From assembly GCA_016290885.1 (NCBI GenBank), contig JAEEVN010000001.1, positions 1-64,000 on the forward strand: a stretch of 64,000 nucleotides of DNA, given 5' to 3'. The position numbers were made by a program, and so were the translations under genes. Numbering within the stretch: position 1 is the first letter of the stretch; every line of letters starts with the position of its first letter. Below are positions 41,071 to 50,360 of this stretch, piece after piece. The notes under the pieces are model-generated. The model did no database searches. It was not told the origin of the DNA and was given only the letters and a program-made list of their open reading frames with translations. Source of the stretch: Caryophanales bacterium (lineage in GTDB: Bacteria > Bacillota_I > Bacilli_A > RF39 > UBA660).

Positions 41071-42137
41071 TTAATTAAATTTGTTAATAATCCAAGACCT
41101 AAACATATCATTACAAATGAAACTAATGCTCCTAAGAATGGTATTAATTTAATTAAATATAGACATGAAAGACCTATTAATAAGATGAAATAAGGATTTT
41201 TAACTTTATCCTTTAATATTAAACTAGTTACTGTATAAGTACTTAATATTGTTGATAAATATACTAATACTCCATATAAAACTGTAGCAATTATTCCTGT
41301 TGAAACTCCTATATAAGTTACTAATGTAATTAATGAAACTATAGGTACTGCCACTAATATTAATAATCCCCACGCAAATGATGGTAATAATCTATTTGCT
41401 TTTATTTCTCCTAATTTATTAAATAATCTTGGTATTAATAATATCATTAATATTCCTACTACTAATATATTTAATAATCCTGTTAAAGTACTAACTAATT
41501 TAGCAAGAATTCTAGTACCTAAAGATACTTTTGGATCAACATCAAAATTAACTGATTGATTTTTATAAGTACTTGTAGAACCAATATTAGTCATTTTACT
41601 TATAACAATATTAGCATCTTCATTATAAGATAATTTACCATTAATTATAGTATCACTATTAATAGTAATATTAGCTGAATCTATATAAACATCTCCATTA
41701 ATAGCAATATTTTCAAGTACTACACTTTCTCCTGCTATGTATAGATTTCTACCTACACTACCTTTAAGAGAAATATTTTGTCCTGCTGCATATATATCTC
41801 TAGCAGCTTCTACTCCTTCAATTTCAATTGTTTGACCTGCTAAGAATCCATCTTTAAATGAAGCTCCTTTTATGTTTACTTCATTACCTGCTACAAAAGC
41901 ATAATCGCTTTGTCCTGTAACATTGACTGAGTATCCAGCACCAAATAAAATACCATTGATTCTATTATTAATTATTACATTATTTCCAGCAATAAAGCCA
42001 GATCCTTCCATTTCATCATTTACAGTTACATCATAATCTGCTCTAAATAATCCTTTTTGAGAATCTGCTTTTGCTATAACTGGATTAAATAAAACAACTA
42101 ATGCTATAACCATTAAAAATTTAAATATCTTTTTCAT
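41061..42137 (-). CDS. Bactofilin-like polymer-forming protein with C-terminal membrane domain
   Basis: The 358-aa exported protein has a signal peptide (1-24, ending AKA). Its right-handed beta-helix region (about 35-170) is built of short repeats such as GSGFIAGNNVIINNRINGILFGAGYSVNV and GDVYIDSANITI, as in bactofilins and related polymer-forming proteins. A Lys/Asn-rich linker leads to four hydrophobic helices (about 210-358). Unlike cytoplasmic bactofilins, the helix-repeat domain should be outside the membrane. The function is unknown; related proteins are described as membrane polymer-forming or yceH/DUF8173-like. It is monocistronic, with TATAAT just after the upstream terminator. Confidence 0.75.
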   Translation of the reverse strand: MKKIFKFLMVIALVVLFNPVIAKADSQKGLFRADYDVTVNDEMEGSGFIAGNNVIINNRINGILFGAGYSVNVTGQSDYAFVAGNEVNIKGASFKDGFLAGQTIEIEGVEAARDIYAAGQNISLKGSVGRNLYIAGESVVLENIAINGDVYIDSANITINSDTIINGKLSYNEDANIVISKMTNIGSTSTYKNQSVNFDVDPKVSLGTRILAKLVSTLTGLLNILVVGILMILLIPRLFNKLGEIKANRLLPSFAWGLLILVAVPIVSLITLVTYIGVSTGIIATVLYGVLVYLSTILSTYTVTSLILKDKVKNPYFILLIGLSCLYLIKLIPFLGALVSFVMICLGLGLLTNLIKRK

Positions 42138-42167
42138 ATTTTAATCCTTTCTATTTTAATTATAACT

Positions 42168-42204
42168 AAAAAAAGTGATTTGTAAATTAAATATTACAAA
42201 TCAC
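42168..42204 (-). terminator. Terminator of the holA-gpmI-ttcA-GDPD operon
   Basis: GTGATTTGTAAT..ATTTACAAATCAC followed by T7 encloses the stop at 42187. Confidence 0.75.
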
Positions 42205-42855
42205 ATTATCGCACTTGTCAATATACTTATCTTTTTCTTTTTTATCCACAAGATAAGTAAGCTTTATTCCTTTAAATCTTTGAACTTTTTTATCATCAAT
42301 TAGATCTTTATTAACATTTATAAAATCAGGTTTACAAGTATTAATAAAATTAACTGTATTATGCTTAGGCCCTACTAATAAACCTAAAAGATAGTTCTTT
42401 CTAAATAATCTAAAATAAATAATAGTACTAGGTATAAAAGATTGAATAGCAAATTCACCTTTATAATTATCTAATCTATTAATTACTTCTTTTTCTAATC
42501 TAAATCCTTTAGAATATTTTAATTCTATTAATAATGGTACCTTACCATTTACTAATTCTAATACTTCATCAAAAGTAGGAATTACACTTCCATCGAGTAA
42601 TTTAATATTTCTTAATTCTTCTAAGGTTTTATCTTTAATAAACCCTTTTTCATTACTTAATCTATCAACTTTATCATCATGTGAAACTACTACTTTATTA
42701 TCCTTAGTAAGATGTAGATCAAGTTCTATTGTATAACCTTTAGTAATTGCTTTTTTAAAGGCATTAATAGTATTTTCCGCAGTTTTCTTATTATCAAAAA
42801 TACCCCTATGAGCAATTGTACTATTTTTTAAAAAATCACTATTCTTCATAATCAT
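42187..42855 (-). CDS. ugpQ: Glycerophosphodiester phosphodiesterase
   Basis: GDPD cleaves glycerophosphodiesters to sn-glycerol-3-phosphate and an alcohol. The 222-aa protein carries the TIM-barrel signature: AHRGIFDNKKTAENTINAF (HRG and the metal-binding Glu), GYTIELDLHLTKDNKVVVSHD (ExD plus catalytic His) and a late LIELK strand. There is no signal peptide, so it acts inside the cell on deacylated lipid products. It overlaps ttcA by 17 nt. No clear Shine-Dalgarno is visible, so translation is probably coupled. It is the last gene of the holA operon; the metabolic link to its neighbours is not obvious. Confidence 0.9.
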   Translation of the reverse strand: MIMKNSDFLKNSTIAHRGIFDNKKTAENTINAFKKAITKGYTIELDLHLTKDNKVVVSHDDKVDRLSNEKGFIKDKTLEELRNIKLLDGSVIPTFDEVLELVNGKVPLLIELKYSKGFRLEKEVINRLDNYKGEFAIQSFIPSTIIYFRLFRKNYLLGLLVGPKHNTVNFINTCKPDFINVNKDLIDDKKVQRFKGIKLTYLVDKKEKDKYIDKCDNVICNI

Positions 42856-43654
42856 CTAAAAACGAATGTTTTTCGTTCCCCTTTCTATATCCTAAAACAC
42901 AATCTAAATTAATATTATCAAGTGCTGTAAATATATTATCTTCTACTAATTTATTATTCTTTTTTAATTCTTTAATTAACATCTTAACTTCATATCTTTT
43001 ACCATCATGTTTATCATTTTCTGTAAACTTACAAGCACAGTTAATGAAATTTAATTCATTATATCTAGCAAAGCTAATTATATCTTCTTCGCTAACTAAA
43101 TATAAAGGTCTAATTAATTCTAATCCAGGGAAATTCTCACTATGCAATTTAGGTAACATAGTCTTTATTTCTGATGAATATAAAAGTGCTAATAAACTTG
43201 TTTCTATTACATCATTAAAATGATGCCCTAATGCTATTTTATTACATCCTAATTCCTTAGCTTTATTATATAAGAATCCTCTTCTCATTCTTGCACACAT
43301 ATAACATGGTGCTTCTGGTGCAAGTTTATTTGCTACTTCAAATATATCACTATCAAATATTTCTATATCTACTCCAAGTATTTTAGCATTATCTTTTATT
43401 TGCTTTATAATCTCTTTTTTATAACCCGGATTCATTACTACATACTTAGCTTCAAATTTAAACTTACCATGTTTAATTAATTCTTCAATACATTTTGCAA
43501 GCAAAAATGAATCTTTTCCACCACTAATACAAACCATGATTTTATCATCTGGTTTTATTAATTCATAATCTGCTACTGCTTTAACAAATTTAGAATATAT
43601 ATCTTTTCTAAATTTAGTTATTAAGCTTCTTTCTATCTCTTGCTTTCTAGTCAT
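42839..43654 (-). CDS. ttcA: TtcA-family PP-loop tRNA thiolase
   Basis: TtcA-type enzymes adenylate and thiolate C32 of tRNA with an iron-sulphur cluster; other clade members act on different positions. The 271-aa protein has the ATP PP-loop SGGKDSFLLA, a first CxxC (CYMCARMRRG), the HHFNDVIET helix and a later CAC motif. These three cysteines fit the [4Fe-4S] ligands. The ATG at 43654 has AGGTGA upstream; the track's GTG at 43663 is part of that site. It overlaps the gpmI stop codon by 8 nt. Its exact tRNA position is not predictable from sequence alone. Confidence 0.85.
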   Translation of the reverse strand: MTRKQEIERSLITKFRKDIYSKFVKAVADYELIKPDDKIMVCISGGKDSFLLAKCIEELIKHGKFKFEAKYVVMNPGYKKEIIKQIKDNAKILGVDIEIFDSDIFEVANKLAPEAPCYMCARMRRGFLYNKAKELGCNKIALGHHFNDVIETSLLALLYSSEIKTMLPKLHSENFPGLELIRPLYLVSEEDIISFARYNELNFINCACKFTENDKHDGKRYEVKMLIKELKKNNKLVEDNIFTALDNINLDCVLGYRKGNEKHSFLDDYEE

Positions 43655-45140
43655 TTGAATCACCTATTAAAGATTTTCCTGTCATTTCTATAGGTTTATC
43701 TAATCCCATTAAATCAAGCATAGTTGGAGTAATATCACATAATCTACCATCATTAAGTTTAATTCCTTTTTTAGTAATTATTAATGGTACTAAATTAGTT
43801 GTATGTGCAGTAAATATATCATTATTTTCTATCATTTTTTCTGCATTTCCATGATCTGCAGTTATTAATAATATTCCATTATGTTCTAATACTTTTTTAT
43901 ATATCATACCTACTGCAGTATCAATTGTTTCTACTGCTTTTATAGTAGCATCTAAATTACCAGTATGTCCAACCATATCAGTATTAGCAAAATTAAGTAT
44001 AATAACATCATACTTATTACTATCTATTGCTTCAATTACTTTATCTCTAACTATATTTGCACTCATCTCAGGCATCATATCATATGTTGCTACTTTAGGA
44101 GATGGTACTAATATTCTATCTTCATTTTTATAAGCATCTTCTTTTCCACCATTAAAGAAGAATGTAACATGTGCATACTTTTCAGTCTCTGCTATTCTAA
44201 GTTGTCTATATCCTAAATCAGATATATATTCTCCAAATGTATTTTTTAATTCTTCTGGCTTAAATAATATATGAACATTATTAAATGTTTTATCATAAAC
44301 AGTCATACATAAATAATATGTGCTAATATCTTTTCTTTCAAATTCATTAAAAGATTTATCAGTAATTGCTCTAGTTAATTCTCTCGCTCTATCAGGTCTA
44401 AAATTAAAGAAAATAATCGAATCATTATTATTAATCTCTTTTCCACCATTAATAATAACTGGTTTAATAAATTCATCAGTTATATCGGAATTATATGAGT
44501 TTTCTATTGCCTCTATAGCACTATTAAAATTATCTCCTTTAGCATTAACAATAGCATCATAAGCTAGTTTAACTCTATCCCATCTATTGTCTCTATCCAT
44601 AGCATAATATCTACCACTAATAGATACTATATTGGCGTCTATTTTCTTAACAAATTCTAATCCTGATTTAGGATTAGTATCTCTTCCATCAGTAAATACA
44701 TGTACATATACTCTATCAAATTTTTTAGACTTACAAAAATCTAATAAAGCAATTAAATGATCAATATGAGAATGTACTCCACCATCAGAAACTAATCCCA
44801 TAATATGTAGATTTGTATTATTATTAATACAATTATCTATAGCAGCATTTAATTCTTTTAAATCATAAAAAGATTTATCTTCTATAGATTTATTTATTCT
44901 TACTAAATCTTGATAAACTATTCTTCCAGCTCCTATATTAGTATGACCTACTTCAGAATTACCCATTTGTCCATCTGGTAAACCTACTGCTTCTCCTGAA
45001 GCATTTATTTTACTATTTGGATAAGTATTAAATAAATAATCCAAATTAGGAGTACTTGCTAGTTTAATAGCATTACCCTCATTATTATCACTTATTCCAA
45101 ATCCATCAAGAATCATTAACATTATTAATTCTTTATTCAT
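43647..45140 (-). CDS. gpmI: 2,3-bisphosphoglycerate-independent phosphoglycerate mutase
   Basis: This enzyme interconverts 3- and 2-phosphoglycerate in glycolysis using two Mn ions. The 497-aa length is close to the usual 510. Motifs are complete: LDGFGISDNNEGNAI (metal Asp), MGNSEVGHTNIGAGR with the phosphorylated Ser, GGVHSHIDHL, DGRDTNP and LITADHGNAE. It lies between holA and ttcA in an operon, 9 bp from the former. Other glycolytic genes in the window (pgk, gap) are 13-20 kb away. Confidence 0.97.
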   Translation of the reverse strand: MNKELIMLMILDGFGISDNNEGNAIKLASTPNLDYLFNTYPNSKINASGEAVGLPDGQMGNSEVGHTNIGAGRIVYQDLVRINKSIEDKSFYDLKELNAAIDNCINNNTNLHIMGLVSDGGVHSHIDHLIALLDFCKSKKFDRVYVHVFTDGRDTNPKSGLEFVKKIDANIVSISGRYYAMDRDNRWDRVKLAYDAIVNAKGDNFNSAIEAIENSYNSDITDEFIKPVIINGGKEINNNDSIIFFNFRPDRARELTRAITDKSFNEFERKDISTYYLCMTVYDKTFNNVHILFKPEELKNTFGEYISDLGYRQLRIAETEKYAHVTFFFNGGKEDAYKNEDRILVPSPKVATYDMMPEMSANIVRDKVIEAIDSNKYDVIILNFANTDMVGHTGNLDATIKAVETIDTAVGMIYKKVLEHNGILLITADHGNAEKMIENNDIFTAHTTNLVPLIITKKGIKLNDGRLCDITPTMLDLMGLDKPIEMTGKSLIGDSND

Positions 45141-45149
45141 ATAGACCTC

Positions 45150-46097
45150 CTATATATTTAGTAGATACATTTCAAAACCAAATTCTTTATCTACTTTACC
45201 ACTAACTATATCTAAATCTAATTTAGATAATTTTTCTAAATTATCTTTTATTTCTTCAATTGAATAATCATTTTTTAAAGCAAGACTAATTCTATAAGGA
45301 TGTTCTTTTAATGTAGAAACAATTTCTTTTTCACTAAAACCATTATTTCTCATTATTTTAACTTGTAGATATAATCTAAATTGATTAGATAAAGTAATAA
45401 TTAATTTAAGAGGATCTTCTTTTCTTCTTATCAATTCTTTATATAATTTATCTATTTTACTTTTTTCCTTATTGATAATTGCATTAGTTAAATCAAATAT
45501 ATTAGTTTCTATATTATTTGTAATAACTTTTTCTATATCATCTTCAGTTATTTTTTTATCTTTATCTTTATATATAAATAATTTATCTAATTCTTTCATA
45601 ATAACTGATAATTCATAAGATGTTTTACTAATTAATAACTCTATATTTCTAGATGATATAGAATATCCTTTATCTCTTATATAATCCATTAGATAATTAT
45701 TAAGATTATAATTTTCTATCTTATTACAAACATATACTTTACTAATACTAGATATTAATTTACTAATCTTTTTTCTAGAATCAATTGTTTCTTCTCTTAA
45801 TATAAATACTAGATATACATCTTCAAAAGGTTTATCTAAATACTTAATTAATTCTTCAATATCTTCTTTTTTATTAACATCATCTTTACTGGATAAAAAA
45901 GAAGAATTATCACATAATATTAATTTTCTATTAGAGAACATGTTTACAGAACTTGCTTCAACTAAAAGAGAATTAATAGTAGAAGAACTCATATCCATTT
46001 TAATTATTTCTTCACTATTAATTTTTAAGTCATCAATGATCTTATTAATATTTTCATTTATCAAATAATTTTCTAAACCATATATTAAATAAAACAT
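45150..46097 (-). CDS. holA: DNA polymerase III subunit delta
   Basis: HolA loads the sliding clamp as part of the clamp-loader complex. The 315-aa protein shows the AAA-like fold features of the family: FYLIYGLENYLINENINKI at the start, a DMSSSTINSLLVEA segment, VYLVFILREETIDSRKKI, and a C-terminal helical part with RRKEDPLKLIITLSNQFRLYLQVK and LKEHPYRISLALK. Sequence is diverged, as usual for HolA. It is the first gene of a four-gene operon. AGGTGG precedes the ATG, and TG-T-TATAAT lies at 46114-46122. Confidence 0.9.
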   Translation of the reverse strand: MFYLIYGLENYLINENINKIIDDLKINSEEIIKMDMSSSTINSLLVEASSVNMFSNRKLILCDNSSFLSSKDDVNKKEDIEELIKYLDKPFEDVYLVFILREETIDSRKKISKLISSISKVYVCNKIENYNLNNYLMDYIRDKGYSISSRNIELLISKTSYELSVIMKELDKLFIYKDKDKKITEDDIEKVITNNIETNIFDLTNAIINKEKSKIDKLYKELIRRKEDPLKLIITLSNQFRLYLQVKIMRNNGFSEKEIVSTLKEHPYRISLALKNDYSIEEIKDNLEKLSKLDLDIVSGKVDKEFGFEMYLLNI

Positions 46098-46113
46098 ATT
46101 CCCACCTTTAATA

Positions 46114-46147
46114 ATTATAACATAAAAAAAGACTAATTTTAGTCTTT
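46114..46147 (-). terminator. Terminator of the methyltransferase gene fused to extended -10 of holA
   Basis: AAAGACTAAAATTAGTCTTT with T7 and then ATG-T-TATAAT (-10 at 46114-46119). Confidence 0.8.
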
Positions 46148-46738
46148 TGTTCCACTAATTATCAAAAAGTTCCCAGCGATCTGTTTATATCCTGCTGAAA
46201 TATCTAAGTCTTCTTCTTTAAATGTAGATTTTTCTATATTTAAAGAAAAATCAGTTAATTCATTCCTAAATAAATTAATTGAATCTTCTGTATTATAATT
46301 ACCTTCACCCTCAAATACTATATTGTTTCCTTTATCATCAATTCTTTTTATATCAGTAGCAAAGTCTAATACTATTTTACCACTTGGTTTTAATACTCTT
46401 TTTATTTCTTTTAAAATATTTTTAACTACTATCTCATCAAATAAATGAAGAGTACCTGTACAGAAAATACCATCAAAAGAAGACTCTTCAAAGGGCAATG
46501 TTTTAGTAATGTCTACTACTTTAATATGTAATTTATTTTTTAAATCATTAGGGCAATTATCTTTTAGTATTTTTAATTCATTTTCGTCAATATCAATAGC
46601 AGTTACAGAATCAGATATTTCTAAAAGTTTATCATTAAATCTTCCATCTCCTGCAGCTATATTTAATATATTCCCAGAAAAACCTATTTCATTTATTTTA
46701 TCTATTGTTTCTCTTTCTTCAATTCCCCATTTTGACAT
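46139..46738 (-). CDS. Class I SAM-dependent methyltransferase
   Basis: The 199-aa Rossmann-fold methyltransferase has motif I NILNIAAGDGRFNDKLLEI, an acidic residue at the end of strand 2 (VTAIDIDE), motif IV-like FDGIFCTGTLHLFDE and the LKEIKRVLKPSGKIVLDFA helix-strand. The substrate is unknown; such proteins include small-molecule and protein enzymes. It stands alone, with GGTGAT upstream and the ddl terminator fused to its promoter. Confidence 0.85.
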   Translation of the reverse strand: MSKWGIEERETIDKINEIGFSGNILNIAAGDGRFNDKLLEISDSVTAIDIDENELKILKDNCPNDLKNKLHIKVVDITKTLPFEESSFDGIFCTGTLHLFDEIVVKNILKEIKRVLKPSGKIVLDFATDIKRIDDKGNNIVFEGEGNYNTEDSINLFRNELTDFSLNIEKSTFKEEDLDISAGYKQIAGNFLIISGTKD

Positions 46739-46754
46739 ATTATCACCTACTCAA

Positions 46755-46787
46755 ATTATAACACAAAAAAAGACCAATTTGGTCTTT
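46755..46787 (-). terminator. Terminator of ddl fused to extended -10 of the methyltransferase gene
   Basis: AAAGACCAAATTGGTCTTT (46769-46787) with T7 is followed by TG-T-TATAAT (-10 at 46755-46760). It is the clearest example of the fused arrangement. Confidence 0.85.
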
Positions 46788-47791
46788 TATTCTTTAGATA
46801 AATCAATTAATTTGTCTAATAAATCACTATAACTAATACCTATATTATTAAATAATTTAGGATACATACTTATACTTGTAAAACCAGGTAAAGTATTTAT
46901 TTCATTTATTATTATTTTATTAGTATTATTTTCGATAAAGAAATCTACTCTAGATAGTCCTTTACCATCGATAGCTTTAAATGCTTTAATAGCTTGTTTT
47001 CTTATTTCATCAGATAATTCTTTTGAAATAGATGCAGGTATTTCTGTAATAGTAGTTTCATCATTATATTTAGCATCATAACTATAAAATTCATCTGATT
47101 TAACTATTACTTCACCTACTGAAGATGCAATTACTTCTTCATTACCAAGTACACCACATTCTACTTCTCTACCATTTATTCCTTCTTCAAGTAATATTTT
47201 TCTATCATAATTAAATGCATCTAGTAAGCCTTCTTCTAATTCTTTAGTATTATGAGCTTTTGTAATACCTACTGAAGATCCTTGATTAGATGGTTTAATA
47301 AATATTGGATAATTTATATTTTCTTCTATTTTAGGAATAATATCTTCTAAAGATAATATTTCTTCATTAAAATGTTTATCTACTAAAATATATTTATCAT
47401 TTAATCTTTTAACATATACATATGGTGCAACATTAATACCTGCTGCTTTAAATATAGTTTTAGCATATATTTTATCCATACCTACTGAAGATGCTAATAC
47501 TTTACATCCTACATATGGTTTTTTAATTAATTCAAATAATCCTTGAATAGTTCCATCTTCTCCATAAAGACCATGAAGTACTGGGAATAATATATCCATA
47601 TCTTTTAAGAAATTTATATAATTATCTATTTCTTTTTCTTCGCAAAACCATTTACCTTCTTTATCGATATATATTGGATATATATCATATTTATCTTTAT
47701 CTAAATTATTAAGTACATAGCTAGCACTTACTTTAGACACTTCATTTTCAGAGGACATTCCTCCATATATAACACCTAGTTTAGTTTTCAT
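46787..47791 (-). CDS. ddl: D-alanine--D-alanine ligase
   Basis: Ddl makes D-Ala-D-Ala for peptidoglycan precursors using ATP. The 334-aa ATP-grasp protein has GGMSSENEVS at the N-terminus, FPVLHGLYGEDGTIQGL, KPSNQGSSVGITKA, GREVECGVLG and the metal-binding EINTLPGFTSISMYPKL. All are complete. The product feeds MurF, whose gene overlaps by 11 nt upstream, so the two successive steps are translationally coupled. Confidence 0.97.
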   Translation of the reverse strand: MKTKLGVIYGGMSSENEVSKVSASYVLNNLDKDKYDIYPIYIDKEGKWFCEEKEIDNYINFLKDMDILFPVLHGLYGEDGTIQGLFELIKKPYVGCKVLASSVGMDKIYAKTIFKAAGINVAPYVYVKRLNDKYILVDKHFNEEILSLEDIIPKIEENINYPIFIKPSNQGSSVGITKAHNTKELEEGLLDAFNYDRKILLEEGINGREVECGVLGNEEVIASSVGEVIVKSDEFYSYDAKYNDETTITEIPASISKELSDEIRKQAIKAFKAIDGKGLSRVDFFIENNTNKIIINEINTLPGFTSISMYPKLFNNIGISYSDLLDKLIDLSKE

Positions 47792-49121
47792 TATTATCTC
47801 CTTTTAAAGCATTTACTATTTCTATAAAATTAAGAGAATTAGATGCTTTTAATAATATAGTATCTCCTTCTTTAATTATTTCTTTTAAATAATTAATTGC
47901 ATCTTCATTATTACTAAAATGAACGTTATTTGTATTAGAATTATCATTTATATATTTAGAATCATTACCTACAGTGACAAGTAAATCTATATTATTTTCA
48001 TTTACTACTTTACCTATATTAGAATGTATTTCTTTTGAATAATCACCTAGTTCTAACATATCTCCTAGAACTGCTATTTTTCTTCCTGATTCTTTACCTA
48101 AATTTTTAATAGCTTCTCTCATAGAGTCATAATTAGCATTATATGTTTCATCAATTATTTTATAACCATTAACATTATATATTTGTAATCTACTCTTAGT
48201 AAGTTCAAAACTTTCTATACCTTTTTTAATTTCTTCCATAGAAAGACCAAGTTCTTTACCTGCTGCTATAGCAAGCATAGAATTATATATAAATGCTTCT
48301 CCTCCTACATTTAAATTAATTAAAGTATCATTATATTTATAACTAGTATTCCCTTCATAAGATATATCTTTAGCCATAATATCACTATCATTATTAATAC
48401 CTACAGTAATAATATTATCTTTATTAGATAAATAATAATCATGAAGCATATCATTATCATTATTAATTATTAATTTGCCAGAAAGTCCATCTCTTATTTC
48501 TAGTTTAGCTTTTAGTATATTTTCTCTAGATCCTAAATTACCTATATGAGCTGAACCAACATTAGTAATAATAGCTAAAGTTGGTTTAGCTATTTTGCTT
48601 AAATAACTAATTTCTCCAGCATGATTCATACCCATTTCTAAAACTAATACATCTTCATCTTTTAGTTTAAGAATCATAAGTGGCATACCTATATCATTAT
48701 TTAAATTACCTGCTGTTTTTAATACTTTATATTTTTGGCTTATTACAGATGCTACTATATCTTTAGTACTAGTTTTACCTACAGATCCTGTAATAGCTAC
48801 TATAGGTATATTATATTTACTTCTTTTTAAACTAGCTATTTGTCCTAAAGCTTTAATAGTATCATCTACTTCTAATATAAAAGTATTATCTATTTTTTCA
48901 TAATTAGATATTACTCCTTTATTAACTATTACACCTTTAGCACCATTTTTAAGTGCATCTAAATAATATATAGATCCATCAGTATTACCTTTTAAACCTA
49001 TAAATACATCCCCTTTATTTATTTCTTTAGTATTTCTAGTAATTCCTAATACTTCTGTATCTTCTCCATATACTAGAGTACCATTAGTAACTTTAATTAT
49101 TTCACTTAATGTTAAATTCAT
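47781..49121 (-). CDS. murF: UDP-MurNAc-tripeptide--D-Ala-D-Ala ligase
   Basis: MurF adds D-Ala-D-Ala to the UDP-MurNAc tripeptide, the last cytoplasmic step of precursor synthesis. The 446-aa protein has a Mur N-domain (DVFIGLKGNTDGS), the ATP loop AITGSVGKTSTKDI, ETYNANYDSM and a C-terminal domain with VLGDMLELGDYS. The ATG at 49121 is preceded by GGGTGAT; the track's GTG at 49130 lies inside that site. It overlaps ddl. The murF-ddl pair is common in Bacillota. Confidence 0.97.
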   Translation of the reverse strand: MNLTLSEIIKVTNGTLVYGEDTEVLGITRNTKEINKGDVFIGLKGNTDGSIYYLDALKNGAKGVIVNKGVISNYEKIDNTFILEVDDTIKALGQIASLKRSKYNIPIVAITGSVGKTSTKDIVASVISQKYKVLKTAGNLNNDIGMPLMILKLKDEDVLVLEMGMNHAGEISYLSKIAKPTLAIITNVGSAHIGNLGSRENILKAKLEIRDGLSGKLIINNDNDMLHDYYLSNKDNIITVGINNDSDIMAKDISYEGNTSYKYNDTLINLNVGGEAFIYNSMLAIAAGKELGLSMEEIKKGIESFELTKSRLQIYNVNGYKIIDETYNANYDSMREAIKNLGKESGRKIAVLGDMLELGDYSKEIHSNIGKVVNENNIDLLVTVGNDSKYINDNSNTNNVHFSNNEDAINYLKEIIKEGDTILLKASNSLNFIEIVNALKGDNNEN

Positions 49122-49169
49122 TTTTATCACCCAATATTATTATAATATATTTTATTAAAATTATATATA

Positions 49170-49195
49170 AAAAAGTAGAATTTACATTCTACTTT
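49170..49195 (-). terminator. Terminator of the CmpB-like gene
   Basis: AAAGTAGAATGTAAATTCTACTTTTTT follows the gene ending at 49218. Confidence 0.75.
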
Positions 49196-49217
49196 AGTTA
49201 AGTCTTATATTAATATA

Positions 49218-49844
49218 TTACATATATTTAAATCCAAGTGTTCTATATATTTGTATAGCATTTTTTAAATTAAATACTTTAGTAAATACTAAATTATATA
49301 TTTCATCTCCTAATACAATTATAATAACAATTATAGATATAACTATCATTAATCTTCTAGGAGTTTTTGTAGCTAAAAAATATCCTATTGGATTAAGAAC
49401 ATACATTAATAAAAATGAAGATAATCCAAAGAATAATACACTTCTTAAACATATAAATCCACCTATATTACCAAAGTTCCATATTTCTACATTATAATCC
49501 CAGAATCTTTCTCCAATTAGTTTATATATTGCAAATCCCGAAAAATATTCAAGAGTACCTGTTATAACTAATGATAATAAAAATACTAACCAAGGTTTCT
49601 TTTTAAATCTAGAACATATAATTAATATTAAGAATGCTCCAATTGCATATATATTAATCCAAGGAAGAAAATTTCCTCCTCTCATATACCATACTTTCAT
49701 ACCAGAATTAAAGAAATAAAATATAAATTCATATATCCATCCAAACAATCCTGAAACAAATAATATAAATGCAAATACTCCTAATTTTTGCCATTTATCT
49801 AATTTAATTTTATCATTCATATAATCATTAAAAAACTTTTTCAT
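49218..49844 (-). CDS. CmpB-like (putative ABC-transporter type IV) membrane protein
   Basis: The 208-aa protein has about five hydrophobic helices. GWIYEFIFYFFNSG near residue 35, a central NIYAIGAFLILI and a GTLEYFSGFAIYKLIGERFWDYN segment are typical of the PF06541 family (CmpB-like). This family is named as a transporter on weak grounds, and its function is uncertain. The start codon overlaps the NUDIX stop (TAATG), so the two are coupled. Confidence 0.7.
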   Translation of the reverse strand: MKKFFNDYMNDKIKLDKWQKLGVFAFILFVSGLFGWIYEFIFYFFNSGMKVWYMRGGNFLPWINIYAIGAFLILIICSRFKKKPWLVFLLSLVITGTLEYFSGFAIYKLIGERFWDYNVEIWNFGNIGGFICLRSVLFFGLSSFLLMYVLNPIGYFLATKTPRRLMIVISIIVIIIVLGDEIYNLVFTKVFNLKNAIQIYRTLGFKYM

Positions 49845-50308
49845 TACTTAATCTCCCTATTTATAATATGACTTGTTTTATTTTTTATTATATCTTTAGT
49901 GACTACTGGTAAAATATAATAATCATCTATTTTATCTATATCTACAAAACCATATTTAATTGGTTTCCCTTCAATATTTTCAATTATTTTATTTGTATCT
50001 ATATCATCTATAAAGCTTCCTTTATATATAAAATATATTTCATGAAACTTAATACCATCATGCTCAAATAAATTTTCTATAGTAGATATACATTCTTCTA
50101 CTTTTATATCTAAACCCGTTTCTTCTTTAATTTCTCTAATTATCGCTTCTTCACTACTCTCTAAGAAATGAACTCCTCCACCAGGTAAGCAATAATTATC
50201 TTTATTATCATTTTTATGTAATAGTATTTTATTATCTTTTGTGATAATTATTCCTGCTCTTACATTAAGTTTTATTCCATCAATAATTATCCTTATATCC
50301 ATAGACAC
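49844..50308 (-). CDS. NUDIX hydrolase
   Basis: The 154-aa protein has a complete Nudix box, GGGVHFLESSEEAIIREIKEETGL (GX5EX7REUXEEXGU), which coordinates Mg for cleavage of nucleoside diphosphate-X bonds. A preceding strand reads NKILLHKNDNKDNYCLP. It has the short N-terminal strand of ADP-ribose or mutT-like members. Substrate specificity cannot be read from the sequence. AGGAGG precedes the ATG and TG-C-TATAAT is at 50325-50333. Confidence 0.9.
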   Translation of the reverse strand: MSMDIRIIIDGIKLNVRAGIIITKDNKILLHKNDNKDNYCLPGGGVHFLESSEEAIIREIKEETGLDIKVEECISTIENLFEHDGIKFHEIYFIYKGSFIDDIDTNKIIENIEGKPIKYGFVDIDKIDDYYILPVVTKDIIKNKTSHIINREIK

Positions 50309-50324
50309 CTCCTATTATGTAATT

Positions 50325-50360
50325 ATTATAGCATAAAAAAGAAAGATTTAATCTTTCTTT
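50325..50360 (-). terminator. Terminator of the metallopeptidase gene fused to extended -10 of the NUDIX gene
   Basis: AAAGAAAGATTAAATCTTTCTTT with T6, then ATG-C-TATAAT (-10 at 50325-50330). Confidence 0.75.
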
